DNA of 64,000 bases from Streptococcus macedonicus ACA-DC 198 (GCA_000283635.1 HE613569.1:769501-833500), one strand, 5' to 3'; shown: positions 25,694 to 34,790, counted from the first letter of the stretch. Notes: a model not told the origin generated them from the sequence alone. Numbers and translations: made by a program.

Positions 25694-26662
25694 ATGATGA
25701 ATTTGTCTCAAGAACAATATATAGATATGTATCTCAAAATGCAGCGTATTCGTGAGTTTGATATGCGCATTAATAAGTTAGTTCGACGCGGTTTTGTCCA
25801 AGGTATGACGCACTTTTCAGTTGGGGAAGAGGCGGCAAGTGTTGGTGCAATGGCACATTTGACTTATGATGATATTATTTTTTCAAATCACCGTGGACAT
25901 GGGCAATGTATTGCTAAAGACATGGATTTGAACAAAATGATGGCTGAACTCGCTGGCAAGGTAACTGGTGTGTCAAAAGGTCGTGGTGGTTCCATGCATT
26001 TGGCAGATTTTGAAAAAGGCAATTATGGTACAAATGGTATTGTTGGCGGTGGTTATGCGCTTGCTGTTGGTGCGGCGTTGACACAGCATTATCAAAAAAC
26101 GGGCAACATTGTTGTTGCCTTTTCTGGTGACGGTGCGACAAATGAGGGTTCTTTTCATGAATCAGTAAACTTAGCAGCTACTTGGGGATTACCTGTTATT
26201 TTCTTTATTATCAATAATCGCTATGGTATCTCTATGGATATTACGAGAGCGACCAATACACCGCATCTCTACACACGTGCTGAAGCTTATGGCATTCCTG
26301 GTTTTTACTGCGAAGATGGCAATGATGTTCTAGCGGTTTATGAGACAATGGGGAAAGCGGTTGACCACGTGCGTTCTGGAAATGGTCCAGCCATTGTTGA
26401 GGTAGAATCTTACCGTTGGTTTGGGCATTCGACAGCTGACGCAGGTAAATACCGTAGTAAAGAGGAAGTTGATGACTGGAAGAAAAAAGACCCACTTGTC
26501 AAATTCCGTACGTATTTGACTGAAAATCATTTGGCAAGCCATGACGAATTGGAAGCTATTGATGCACAAGTGGTTAAAGAAATTGATGATGCTTACGTAT
26601 TTGCTCAAAATAGCCCTGAACCAGATTTGTCAGTAGCATTTGAAGATGTCTGGGCAGATTAA
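25694..26662 (+). CDS. acoA: Acetoin dehydrogenase E1 component, alpha subunit
   Basis: ThDP-dependent alpha subunit (about 322 residues) of the acetoin dehydrogenase complex, which cleaves acetoin to acetaldehyde and acetyl-CoA. The ThDP motif GDGATNEGSFHESVNLAATW and NNRYGISMD are visible around residues 150-190. GGAGGG at 25684-25689 supports ATG 25694, with 25697 nearly as good. It heads the acoABCL operon behind a cre box. The similar pyruvate dehydrogenase E1 alpha is the alternative; close operon order and a lipoyl-E3 at the end favour acetoin dehydrogenase, though streptococcal annotations sometimes call it pyruvate dehydrogenase. Confidence 0.85.
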   Translation: MMNLSQEQYIDMYLKMQRIREFDMRINKLVRRGFVQGMTHFSVGEEAASVGAMAHLTYDDIIFSNHRGHGQCIAKDMDLNKMMAELAGKVTGVSKGRGGSMHLADFEKGNYGTNGIVGGGYALAVGAALTQHYQKTGNIVVAFSGDGATNEGSFHESVNLAATWGLPVIFFIINNRYGISMDITRATNTPHLYTRAEAYGIPGFYCEDGNDVLAVYETMGKAVDHVRSGNGPAIVEVESYRWFGHSTADAGKYRSKEEVDDWKKKDPLVKFRTYLTENHLASHDELEAIDAQVVKEIDDAYVFAQNSPEPDLSVAFEDVWAD

Positions 26663-26693
26663 GCAGCTTTTTAATCACAAGAGGAGAAAGACA

Positions 26694-27698
26694 ATGACTG
26701 AAACAAAACAAATGGCATTACGTGAAGCTGTCAATCTTGCGATGACAGAAGAAATGCGAAAAGATGATACGATTTTTCTCATGGGAGAAGATGTTGGCAT
26801 TTACGGTGGCGACTTTGGAACGTCTGTCGGTATGTTTGAGGAGTTTGGACCTGAACGTATCAAGGATACACCGATTTCAGAAGCAGCTATTGCAGGAAGT
26901 GCCATTGGCGCTGCGATAACTGGGCTTCGTCCGATTGTTGATGTGACCTTTATGGATTTTATCACCATTGCCCTTGATGCCATTGTTAATAACGGTGCTA
27001 AAAATAATTATATGTTTGGTGGTGGTTTGAAAACGCCAGTAACCTTTCGTGTAGCCTCTGGCTCTGGTATTGGTTCAGCAGCGCAACATTCGCAGTCTCT
27101 GGAAGCTTGGTTAACCCATATTCCTGGTATTAAGGTTGTTGCTCCAGGGAATGCTAATGATGCCAAAGGGCTTTTAAAATCAGCCATTCGTGATAATAAT
27201 ATTGTTATTTTCATGGAGCCAAAGGCGCTTTATGGCAAGAAAGAAGAAGTAAACTTGGATCCTGATTTTTATTTGCCGCTTGGAAAAGGTGATATTAAGC
27301 GTGAGGGAACTGATTTGACCATTGTTTCTTATGGTCGTATGTTGGAGCGTGTTCTTCAAGCAGCAGATGAAGTAGTAGCTGACGGCATTAGCGTTGAAGT
27401 GGTTGACCCACGGACACTTATTCCACTTGATAAGGAGTTGATTATCAATTCGGTGAAAAAGACTGGGAAGCTCATGTTGGTTAATGACGCTTACAAGACA
27501 GGTGGTTTTACTGGGGAAATAGCTGCGCTGGTTACGGAAAGCGAAGCTTTTGATTACCTTGATTATCCGATTGTACGTTTGGCAAGCGAAGATGTGCCAG
27601 TACCATACGCACGTGTTTTAGAACAGGGTATTTTGCCAGATGTTGCTAAGATTAAAGCAGCCATTTATAAAATGGTACGCAATGGTCGTGATGCCTAA
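26694..27698 (+). CDS. acoB: Acetoin dehydrogenase E1 component, beta subunit
   Basis: A 334-residue transketolase-like beta subunit pairing with AcoA. Typical segments are GEDVGIYGGDFG (about residue 29), ISEAAIAGSAIGAA, and the C-terminal transketolase domain DPRTLIPLDKELI. AGAGGAGAAAGACA precedes the ATG at 26694, 31 bp after acoA. It forms the alpha2beta2 E1 that passes the hydroxyethyl group to the lipoyl arm of E2. Confidence 0.87.
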   Translation: MTETKQMALREAVNLAMTEEMRKDDTIFLMGEDVGIYGGDFGTSVGMFEEFGPERIKDTPISEAAIAGSAIGAAITGLRPIVDVTFMDFITIALDAIVNNGAKNNYMFGGGLKTPVTFRVASGSGIGSAAQHSQSLEAWLTHIPGIKVVAPGNANDAKGLLKSAIRDNNIVIFMEPKALYGKKEEVNLDPDFYLPLGKGDIKREGTDLTIVSYGRMLERVLQAADEVVADGISVEVVDPRTLIPLDKELIINSVKKTGKLMLVNDAYKTGGFTGEIAALVTESEAFDYLDYPIVRLASEDVPVPYARVLEQGILPDVAKIKAAIYKMVRNGRDA

Positions 27699-27712
27699 GG
27701 GAGGTGTTTTCT

Positions 27713-29107
27713 GTGGCAAATGAAATTATTATGCCAAAGCTTGGTGTGGACATGCAAGAAGGAGAAATTCTTGAATGGAAAAAAGCTGAAGGTGATGAGG
27801 TCAATGAGGGTGATATTCTGCTTGAAATCATGTCTGATAAGACCAATATGGAAATCGAAGCTGAAGATTCTGGCGTGCTGTTGAAAATCGTTCATCCAGC
27901 AGGTGATGTCGTAGCTGTTACCGAAGTTATCGGCTATATCGGAGCAGAAGGTGAAACTCTTGTTGATTCTGTGGGTGAGAAACATGTTGAACCGTTAGCA
28001 TCGGCTCAGGAAGCGAAAGCTCAACCGTTGCAAGCAAGCACAGCGCCAGCGATTTCCCAAAAGACGTCTGAAACTGGAAAAGTCCGTGCTACGCCTGCTG
28101 CTAGAAAGCTAGCACGTGAGCGAGGTATTGACCTTGAAAAAATCACTGGCAGCGGTGAAAATGGGCGGATTCACAAGGAAGATGTGGAACAATTTAGTAA
28201 GATTCGTGTGACGCCACTGGCTCGTAGGATTGCAAAGGACAGAGGTGTTGACCTTGAGACACTGGTAGGAACGGGTGTTTCTGGTAAGATTACCAAGGAA
28301 GATGTTTTAGCAAGTCTAGGTGATGTTGCGCCGCAAAAAGAACAAGCAGATGTAAAAGTGACAGCGCAAGCGGGAGCTTTGGCTGATGTTACGGCTGCAA
28401 GTGACGGAGTTGAAGTCATTAAGATGTCTGCTATGCGTAAGGCAATTTCAAAGGGGATGAGCCATTCTTACTTTACGGCACCGACCTTTACGCTTAATTA
28501 TGATATTGATATGACGAATCTGATTGCCCTGCGTAAGCAACTTATTGAGCCAATTATGGCAAAGACGGGTTATAAGGTGACCTTTACGGACTTAATTGGG
28601 CTTGCTGTGATTAAGACCTTGATGAAGGAGGAACATCGTTTCCTTAATGCTTCTCTGATTAACGACGCTCAAGACATCGAACTACATCATTTTGTCAATC
28701 TTGCAATCGCTGTTGGGCTTTCTGAAGGTTTAGTGGTTCCTGTGGTTCATGGTGCAGACCAGATGAGTTTGTCAGACTTTGTGGTAGCATCAAAAGATGT
28801 GATTCAAAAAGCACAAGCTGGTAAATTGAAAGCAGCTGAAATGTCTGGCTCAACATTCACCATAACGAACCTTGGAATGTTTGGAGTGAAGTCGTTTAAT
28901 CCGATTATTAATCAACCAAATTCGGCAATCCTTGGGATTTCAGCAACTATTGAAACACCCATCGTTCATGACGGTGAAGTGGTTATTCGCCCAATTATGG
29001 GAATGAGTTTGACCATTGATCACCGATTGGTTGACGGAATGAATGGTGCAAAATTCATGCTAGATTTAAAAGCGCTTCTCGAAAATCCGCTAGAATTGCT
29101 AATCTAA
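27713..29107 (+). CDS. acoC: Acetoin dehydrogenase E2, dihydrolipoamide acetyltransferase
   Basis: A 464-residue E2 core. Domains: lipoyl (1-78, lipoyl Lys43 in SDKTNMEIEA), then two successive E3/E1-binding domains (about 124-158, RATPAARKLARERGIDLEKI; about 164-200, RVTPLARRIAKDRGVDLETL), then the catalytic acyltransferase domain from about 235 with the active-site motif DHRLVDG near the C-terminus. The GTG at 27713 has AGGGAGG eight nt upstream. Two tandem peripheral-subunit-binding domains are unusual; one is standard. The lipoate is probably attached by LplA (33714). Confidence 0.88.
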   Translation: MANEIIMPKLGVDMQEGEILEWKKAEGDEVNEGDILLEIMSDKTNMEIEAEDSGVLLKIVHPAGDVVAVTEVIGYIGAEGETLVDSVGEKHVEPLASAQEAKAQPLQASTAPAISQKTSETGKVRATPAARKLARERGIDLEKITGSGENGRIHKEDVEQFSKIRVTPLARRIAKDRGVDLETLVGTGVSGKITKEDVLASLGDVAPQKEQADVKVTAQAGALADVTAASDGVEVIKMSAMRKAISKGMSHSYFTAPTFTLNYDIDMTNLIALRKQLIEPIMAKTGYKVTFTDLIGLAVIKTLMKEEHRFLNASLINDAQDIELHHFVNLAIAVGLSEGLVVPVVHGADQMSLSDFVVASKDVIQKAQAGKLKAAEMSGSTFTITNLGMFGVKSFNPIINQPNSAILGISATIETPIVHDGEVVIRPIMGMSLTIDHRLVDGMNGAKFMLDLKALLENPLELLI

Positions 29108-29252
29108 AGTAAAAAACGTGGGCGGTGACATAGGTGACTCGGGCATCTTTAAAGCCTAATGTTGACAAATAAATGATGTAGTCGGTTGCTTGGGTGAGAG
29201 CCGCCCAAAGCTGACTGAGAAACAAAAGTATTTTCTGAAGGGAAAACGTAAA
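29108..29252 (+). other. 145-bp spacer between acoC and acoL
   Basis: Longer than the other gaps in this operon. GGGCGG (about 29120) and CCGCCC (about 29203) can pair across it. Read on the minus strand it is open and protein-like (LTQATDYIIYLSTLGFKDAR and on), so it may be an inverted gene scrap. No terminator is seen, so acoL should still be cotranscribed. Confidence 0.4.
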
Positions 29253-30998
29253 ATGGCAGTAGAAATTATCATGCCCAAGCTTGGTGTTGACATGCAAGAG
29301 GGCGAAATTATTGAATGGAAAAAAGCGGAAGGGGAGCTTGTCCAAGAGGGCGATATTCTGCTTGAAATCATGTCTGATAAGACGAATATGGAAATTGAAG
29401 CCGAAGATTCTGGCATGCTTTTGAAAATTGTTCACAAGGCTGGTGATGTTGTTCCTGTGACAGAAATCATTGGCTACCTTGGTGCTGAAGGTGAAGTTAT
29501 TGACGAAGTTGTGCAAGTAACACCAGAACAAGCAGCGGCAAACTTAACCGCAGCAGGCTTGGAAGTGCCAAAGGCGGTGACGGCTGATGTGACTTCTGAA
29601 CAAAAAACTCCACTTGCAGCTGATGAGTATGACATGATTGTGGTTGGTGGTGGTCCTGCTGGCTATTATGCCGCCATTCGTGGTGCGCAACTCGGTGGCA
29701 AAATTGCTATCGTTGAAAAATCAGAATTTGGTGGCACGTGTCTAAATGTTGGCTGTATCCCAACTAAAACTTATCTCAAAAATGCCGAAATCCTTGATGG
29801 ACTAAAAATTGCTGCTGGTCGCGGTATTAATCTGGCTTCAACTAATTATAGTATTGACATGGATAAAACCGTTGAGTTTAAAAATTCCGTTGTCAAAACA
29901 TTAACAGGTGGCGTTCGTGGTCTCTTGAAAGCTAATAAAGTAACCATTTTTGACGGACTGGCTCAAGTCAATCCAGACAAGACGGTAACGATTGGGTCGC
30001 AAACGATTAAGGGACATAGTATCATTTTAGCAACTGGTTCAAAAGTATCACGCATTAATATTCCAGGTATTGATTCACCGCTTGTTTTGACTTCTGATGA
30101 TATCCTCGATTTACGTGAAGTACCGAAATCACTAGCTGTCATGGGTGGCGGTGTTGTTGGGATTGAGCTTGGACTGGTTTGGGCATCTTACGGCGTTGAT
30201 GTGACCGTTATTGAAATGGCAGACCGCATTATTCCAGCTATGGACAAGGAAATTTCGCAGGAATTGCAAAAAATTCTGACGAAAAAAGGTATGACCATTA
30301 AAACCAATGTCGGAGTAGCCGGAATTGTTGAAAAAAATAGCCAGCTTGAGTTGACGCTAACCAATGGTGAGACAATTCAAGCAGATAAAGCTCTTCTATC
30401 GATTGGACGTGTTCCCCAAATGCAAGGTCTTGAAAATCTCAATCTTGATATGGAAGGTAATCGCATCAAAGTCAATGCTTACCAAGAAACGTCAATATCT
30501 GGTATTTATGCTCCTGGTGATGTCAATGGTCAAAAAATGCTAGCGCACGCTGCTTATCGTATGGGAGAAGTGGCTGCTGAAAATGCTCTACGTGGCAACC
30601 ATCGCAAAGCCAACCTCACCTACACACCAGCAGCGGTTTATACTCATCCAGAGGTTGCCATGGTTGGAATAACAGAAGAGGCTGCGCGTGAGCAATACGG
30701 CGATATTTTGATTGGAAAATCAAGCTTCACAGGCAATGGACGAGCTATTGCGTCTAACGAAGCTCAAGGATTTGTCAAAGTCATCGCTGACAGCAAGTAT
30801 CATGAAATACTTGGTGTGCATATCATTGGCCCCGCAGCAGCAGAGCTCATCAATGAAGCGGCAACCATTATGGAAAATGAATTGACCGTTGATGACGTTG
30901 CCCAAGCGATTCATGGACACCCAACTTTTTCTGAAAATATGTATGAAGCTTTCCTTGATACTATTGGTGAAGCTATTCATAACCCACCGAAGAATTAA
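29253..30998 (+). CDS. acoL: Dihydrolipoamide dehydrogenase E3 with N-terminal lipoyl domain
   Basis: A 581-residue FAD enzyme that reoxidises dihydrolipoamide with NAD+. An N-terminal lipoyl domain (1-78, Lys43) is followed by a linker and the full E3: FAD motif VVGGGPAGYYAA, redox disulfide GGTCLNVGCIP, NAD motif GGGVVGIELG, and the C-terminal interface with HGHPTFSEN. The lipoyl domain is nearly a copy of that in acoC at DNA level. AAGGGA lies about 11 nt before the ATG. Last gene of the operon, followed by a strong terminator. Confidence 0.9.
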   Translation: MAVEIIMPKLGVDMQEGEIIEWKKAEGELVQEGDILLEIMSDKTNMEIEAEDSGMLLKIVHKAGDVVPVTEIIGYLGAEGEVIDEVVQVTPEQAAANLTAAGLEVPKAVTADVTSEQKTPLAADEYDMIVVGGGPAGYYAAIRGAQLGGKIAIVEKSEFGGTCLNVGCIPTKTYLKNAEILDGLKIAAGRGINLASTNYSIDMDKTVEFKNSVVKTLTGGVRGLLKANKVTIFDGLAQVNPDKTVTIGSQTIKGHSIILATGSKVSRINIPGIDSPLVLTSDDILDLREVPKSLAVMGGGVVGIELGLVWASYGVDVTVIEMADRIIPAMDKEISQELQKILTKKGMTIKTNVGVAGIVEKNSQLELTLTNGETIQADKALLSIGRVPQMQGLENLNLDMEGNRIKVNAYQETSISGIYAPGDVNGQKMLAHAAYRMGEVAAENALRGNHRKANLTYTPAAVYTHPEVAMVGITEEAAREQYGDILIGKSSFTGNGRAIASNEAQGFVKVIADSKYHEILGVHIIGPAAAELINEAATIMENELTVDDVAQAIHGHPTFSENMYEAFLDTIGEAIHNPPKN

Positions 30999-31001
30999 AT
31001 C

Positions 31002-31039
31002 AAAAGTATGCTCTAAAACTATGTTTAGAGCATACTTTT
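31002..31039 (+). terminator. Terminator after acoL
   Basis: Perfect 16-bp stem AAAAGTATGCTCTAAA (31002-31017) with its complement at 31024-31039. Confidence 0.85.
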
Positions 31040-31061
31040 ATAATTGAAATAATATATTTAG

Positions 31062-31103
31062 TCCCCAAAGTAGCAGAGCTCATCAATGAAGCGGCAACCA
31101 TTA
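31062..31103 (+). repeat. Partial duplicate of the acoL 3' region
   Basis: Bases 31072-31103 repeat 30839-30870 exactly (32 bp: AGCAGAGCTCATCAATGAAG and on), with a diverged match for about 10 more bases on the left. The copy sits after the acoL terminator and is joined directly to the truncated ABC ATPase gene. Confidence 0.85.
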
Positions 31104-31641
31104 AAGGTCTCTTAATGATAAAAGATAAAGAAATCGAAGCATGGTCTTCTGACGAATTAGCCAAAGAATTAACCATGCTCAAACAACAACTCTACTATCA
31201 GATGAAATTGACGGTAGAAGAGTTGGTTGCTTTTGGTCGTTTTCCTTATAGTCACGGACGTTTGACGAAAAAAGACCAAGGGAAAATAGATGAAGCAATA
31301 ACTTACATGGACTTGCAGCTGTTTAGAAGGCGGATGATTGATACGCTTTCTGGTGGGCAGTTACAACGTATGTTTATTGCTATGGTTTTAGCTCAAGATA
31401 CGGACATCGTCCTTCTTGACGAACCGCTTAACAATCTGGATATTAAGCAAGGTATTTCGATGATAAAAATACTGCGTTCTCTAGTTGATGACTTAGGGAA
31501 AACGGTGAGTTTAAGGATGGAAAAGTTTTCTGTTCAGGAACGCTTCATCACGTTATGGTGAAAGAGATTTTAGACAATCTCTATGATATGGACCTTATTT
31601 TAGATGAGATTAATGGTAATAGGATTTGTGTTTACCAATAG
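31104..31641 (+). pseudogene. Iron-siderophore ABC transporter ATPase, truncated and internally deleted
   Basis: Remnant of a FecE/YclP-type ATPase. It begins in the middle (DKEIEAWSSDELAKELTMLK), with Walker A missing, and keeps the Q-loop, LSGGQLQR and IVLLDEPLNNLD. After DDLGKTV the reading jumps to another frame encoding the family's C-terminus (FKDGKVFCSGTLHHVM... to ...NGNRICVYQ, stop 31639-31641), so the H-loop region is lost. The left end is fused to the duplicated acoL scrap. It cannot be functional. Confidence 0.8.
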
Positions 31642-31661
31642 AAAGTTTATATGGTGAAAAC

Positions 31662-32724
31662 ATGAAGAAGCAATTGACATTACTATTAACCGCAATGATG
31701 GTACTCATTATGGCTGTATTTTTAGGTGATTGTTCGTCAAGCTCTAGCTCAAATAGTACAAGCCGATCTAGTGACGCCTCTGAAGTGACAATTACAGATG
31801 CAACAGGAAAAGTCAGCGTAGCGACGAATCCTAAAAAAAGTGGTTGTCCTTGATTTTGGTGTTGCGGATACACTCCGTACTTTAGGGTACGAAGATGTGA
31901 TTGTTGGGATGCCGAAAGGGTCTGTACCAACGTATCTCTCTGATTTAACTTCTAAAGATTCTATTACTGACGTCGGAAATTTAAAAGAAGTTAATTTGGA
32001 AACTATTGCAAATCTAGAACCTGACTTAATTATCGCTTCTGGACGAACATCAAGTCAATTGGAAGATTTCCAAGAAATCTCACCGACAATTTATTTTTCA
32101 ACAGATACGAGTGATTATTGGAATTCTCTTCAAAAGAACGTTACGGAATTAGTTAAAATTTTCGGTAGTTCTGCCAAGAAAGAAGCTAAAAGTCAATTAT
32201 TAGATATTGATGATTTGATTGAAGAAACAGCAGAGAAAAATGCTGACACGACCAAAACAACGTTAATGTTGATGCTTAATGAGGGCAATATGTCAGGTAT
32301 TGCTGCTGATGGACGTTATTCATTTGTTTATGAGGACCTTGGATTTAAAGCAACTGATTTGGAAATTGAAAAATCAAGCCACGGTGCTAAAGATAGTTCA
32401 AGTTCTTCAAGCTCATCAAGTTCATCATCAGACACGAGTTCTTCATCAAGCTCAAGCAATCAATATCACGGTTCTGGTTTAAGTTATGAAAGTATTAGTG
32501 AAGTCAACCCAGATATTATTTTTGTCGTTGACCGCACTTTGGCTATTGGGGGAGATGACTCAGCCAATTCAGATATTTTAAATAATGATTTGATTCAGGC
32601 AACGAACGCAGGTCAAAATAATAAAATCATTACCTTAACATCAGACCTCTGGTATTTGTCTGGTGGAGGTTTGGAATCAACCAAACTAATGATTGAAGAA
32701 GTTGCAGCATACGCAGGTAACTAA
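31662..32724 (+). pseudogene. Siderophore-binding lipoprotein, frameshift in an A7 run
   Basis: Starts with a lipoprotein signal (MKKQLTLLLTAMMVLIMAVF, lipobox LGDC), then VTITDATGKVSVATNPKK. At CCTAAAAAAAGTGG (about 31830-31843) one extra A shifts the frame to a stop; VVVLDFGVADTLRTLGYEDV and the rest of a FatB/CeuE-like periplasmic-binding domain continue to 32724. A poly-Ser insertion of about 25 residues (DNA near 32395-32460) lies in the second lobe. With its ATPase also broken and no permeases nearby, the uptake system looks defunct. Transcriptional slippage on the A7 run could still give some full-length protein. Confidence 0.75.
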
Positions 32725-32782
32725 ATCTTAATTGACCATAATCTCCCTAATACACATAGATAAGAGAGATTTTCTCAACCAT

Positions 32783-32840
32783 AAAAAGCCTAAGAAAATA
32801 ACATTAAAAAGCCTAAGAAAGTAACATTTCTAGGCTTTTT
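32783..32840. repeat. 23-bp tandem duplication forming a terminator
   Basis: AAAAAGCCTAAGAAA plus 8 bases occurs at 32783-32805 and again at 32806-32828 with one mismatch. The second copy pairs with TTCTAGGCTTTTT (32828-32840) to make a terminator stem usable by the convergent genes. The duplication leaves a spare left arm. Confidence 0.75.
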
Positions 32841-33200
32841 CGTTTTCTTCAACAGTTTGTGTCTTCGCGAGATAGACACCGATTAAAGTGGTGGCAATAG
32901 CTATGACTGATTGGAGATTTAGGTTTTCTTGGAAAATCACCCAAGCGTAAAGTGCCGCAACAACAGGCTGTGATAGAGTGATTAAAGAAGATAGGCTGGC
33001 ATTGACTTTACCGAGACAGTAAGCTAGTAACCCTTGCCCAAGAATTTGGGAGACAAGAGCCAAAGCCAAAAGTGGCAAAAGCTCTGCTATATTTTATGGT
33101 AGGTAAAATTCTTCGGTCAAGAAAATCACAACAGCAAGCACTAATAGTGTTCCAAAGGCACTAAAAACCATAATCACGTTAGATTTGACGGTGTCGCGCA
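32830..33200 (-). pseudogene. EamA/DMT-family permease, 3' portion
   Basis: On the minus strand the frame from about 33200 reads QLRDTVKSNVIMVFSAFGTL, meets TAA near 33095, then continues in frame NIAELLPLLALALVSQ to the end ...YLAKTQTVEENEKA. It covers only the C-terminal half of a drug/metabolite exporter and has an internal stop. Its missing 5' half ends at the same point where the oppositely oriented MocR remnant begins. Confidence 0.7.
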
Positions 33201-33201
33201 A

Positions 33202-33615
33202 TTGATAAACGGTAATCATAAACATGTGTACAATAGCACGGTGAATCTTCTTAATCAAATTGCGCTGGCTAATATTTTATCAAGTGGTGATTATGACCGC
33301 TTGGTACGCAAGATTAATCATGTTTTTAAGAAGCGTTACGAGGCATTCAAAAAGGAATTTGAACGGTTTCAGTCGCTGATAAAGCTTTCATCAAATGTCA
33401 GCGGTCAATATTTTTTGGTGACTTTTCCAGATAAAATTAATCAGGGTGATTTGATAAAACAAGCTGAAAACGAAGGGGTTCGTGTTTACTATACCATGCA
33501 ATTCTGGCAAGAAAAGGCAGCTTGTTCGCAGGAAAGTTTTTTTCTTGGGTTCAGTAAAATTGATTTGGAAAATATCCCAGATTGTGTCAGTCGCCTTAGA
33601 CGAGCTTGGGATTGA
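33202..33615 (+). pseudogene. MocR/PdxR-type regulator, C-terminal aminotransferase fragment
   Basis: About 135 residues matching the end of a GntR-HTH/aminotransferase-I fusion regulator (STVNLLNQIALANILSSGDY, RKINHVFKKRYEAF, GVRVYYTMQFW, FFLGFSKIDLENIP). The HTH and PLP-binding lysine region are absent. It is head to head with the eamA fragment, so one deletion removed both 5' halves and the shared promoter region. MocR regulators often control such neighbouring exporters. Confidence 0.7.
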
Positions 33616-33713
33616 TCGCAGTATTTCATTGAGGAATTCTTCCAAGCAAATTAAGAGACTGAAAGCGGCGATTTTGCTATACTATTCTTGTATGTTATAA
33701 AAGGAGCTTTCGC

Positions 33714-34703
33714 ATGAAATATATTGTCAATAACTCCCATAATCCTGCTTACAATGTGGCTTTGGAAGCTTACGCTTTTCGTGAATTGTTAGCTGAAGAT
33801 GAGCTTTTTATTCTTTGGATTAATGAGCCAACGATTGTTATTGGTAAACACCAAAATGCTATCGAAGAAATTAACAAAACTTACACAGATGAACATGGTA
33901 TTCATGTGGTTCGTCGTTTATCAGGTGGCGGTGCGGTTTACCATGACCTCAATAATTTGAATTACACGATTATTTCTAATAAATCACAAGAAGGGGCTTT
34001 TGATTTTAAAACCTTTTCCCAACCTGTCATTGAAACGCTAGCTGATTTAGGGGTGACAGCGACTTTTACGGGACGTAATGACCTCGAAATTGACGGAAAG
34101 AAATTTTGTGGCAATGCGCAAGCCTATTATAAAGGACGAATGATGCACCATGGTTGTCTGTTATTTGACGTGGATATGACTGTTCTTGGAAATGCTCTGC
34201 AAGTTTCAAAGGATAAAATTGAATCCAAAGGGGTTAAATCTGTGCGTGCGCGTGTGACCAATATTTTAGATGAATTGCCAGAAAAAATGACTGTTGAAGC
34301 CTTTTCAAATCAATTGTTAAATAAAATGAAAGAATCTTATCCTGATATGACAGAATATGTCTTTTCTGATGATGACCTGAAAAACATTCAAGCCTTGGCT
34401 GACCAACAATTTGGCACTTGGGACTGGACTTACGGAGAAGCACCAGAATATACAATTAAACGCTCTGTTCGTTACCCAGCAGGAAAAATTACCACATATG
34501 CTAATGTTGAAAAATCAGTCATTAAAGGAATGAAACTTTACGGTGACTTTTTTGGCATCAAAGATGTGGCTGACATTGAACAAGCCCTAATCGGACTTCG
34601 CTACGAATACCCAGATGTTTTAGCCAAACTCCAAACAATTGATACCACTCAATACTTTACCAACATCACTCCACAAGAAATCGCCAAAGCAATCGTGGAG
34701 TGA
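33714..34703 (+). CDS. lplA: Lipoate-protein ligase A
   Basis: Activates free lipoate with ATP and attaches it to lipoyl domains; the AcoC and AcoL lipoyl lysines nearby are likely targets. The 329-residue protein shows the family motifs RRLSGGGAVYHDLNNLNYT (about residue 64), GRNDLEIDGKKFCGNAQ (about 121) with the acceptor-binding Lys, and the C-terminal LplA accessory domain. AAAGGAGCTTTCGC precedes the ATG; TGCTATACT near 33675-33683 is a probable promoter. It is intact inside a decayed region, which argues for selection. Confidence 0.92.
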   Translation: MKYIVNNSHNPAYNVALEAYAFRELLAEDELFILWINEPTIVIGKHQNAIEEINKTYTDEHGIHVVRRLSGGGAVYHDLNNLNYTIISNKSQEGAFDFKTFSQPVIETLADLGVTATFTGRNDLEIDGKKFCGNAQAYYKGRMMHHGCLLFDVDMTVLGNALQVSKDKIESKGVKSVRARVTNILDELPEKMTVEAFSNQLLNKMKESYPDMTEYVFSDDDLKNIQALADQQFGTWDWTYGEAPEYTIKRSVRYPAGKITTYANVEKSVIKGMKLYGDFFGIKDVADIEQALIGLRYEYPDVLAKLQTIDTTQYFTNITPQEIAKAIVE

Positions 34704-34713
34704 GGGAATATAT

Positions 34714-34746
34714 AAAACTAGCTAGCAAAAATTGCTAGCTAGTTTT
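34714..34746 (+). terminator. Terminator after lplA
   Basis: AAAACTAGCTAGCAA pairs fully with TTGCTAGCTAGTTTT around an AAA loop, then T run. Confidence 0.88.
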
Positions 34747-34790
34747 TATTATGTTTTTTAGTTAGGCATCTTGTGATGAGTATTTAGTGC

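Noticed and set aside
29055..29531. Real minus-strand gene across the acoC/acoL junction
   Set aside because: Most of the open frame lies antisense to the two lipoyl-domain coding regions and merely mirrors them. Only the spacer part is unexplained and is reported as a finding.
32394..32460. Tandem DNA repeat giving phase variation in the poly-Ser block
   Set aside because: Ser codons are mixed (TCA, AGC, TCT, AGT and others) and no perfect repeat unit is seen, so slippage there is less likely than at the A7 run.
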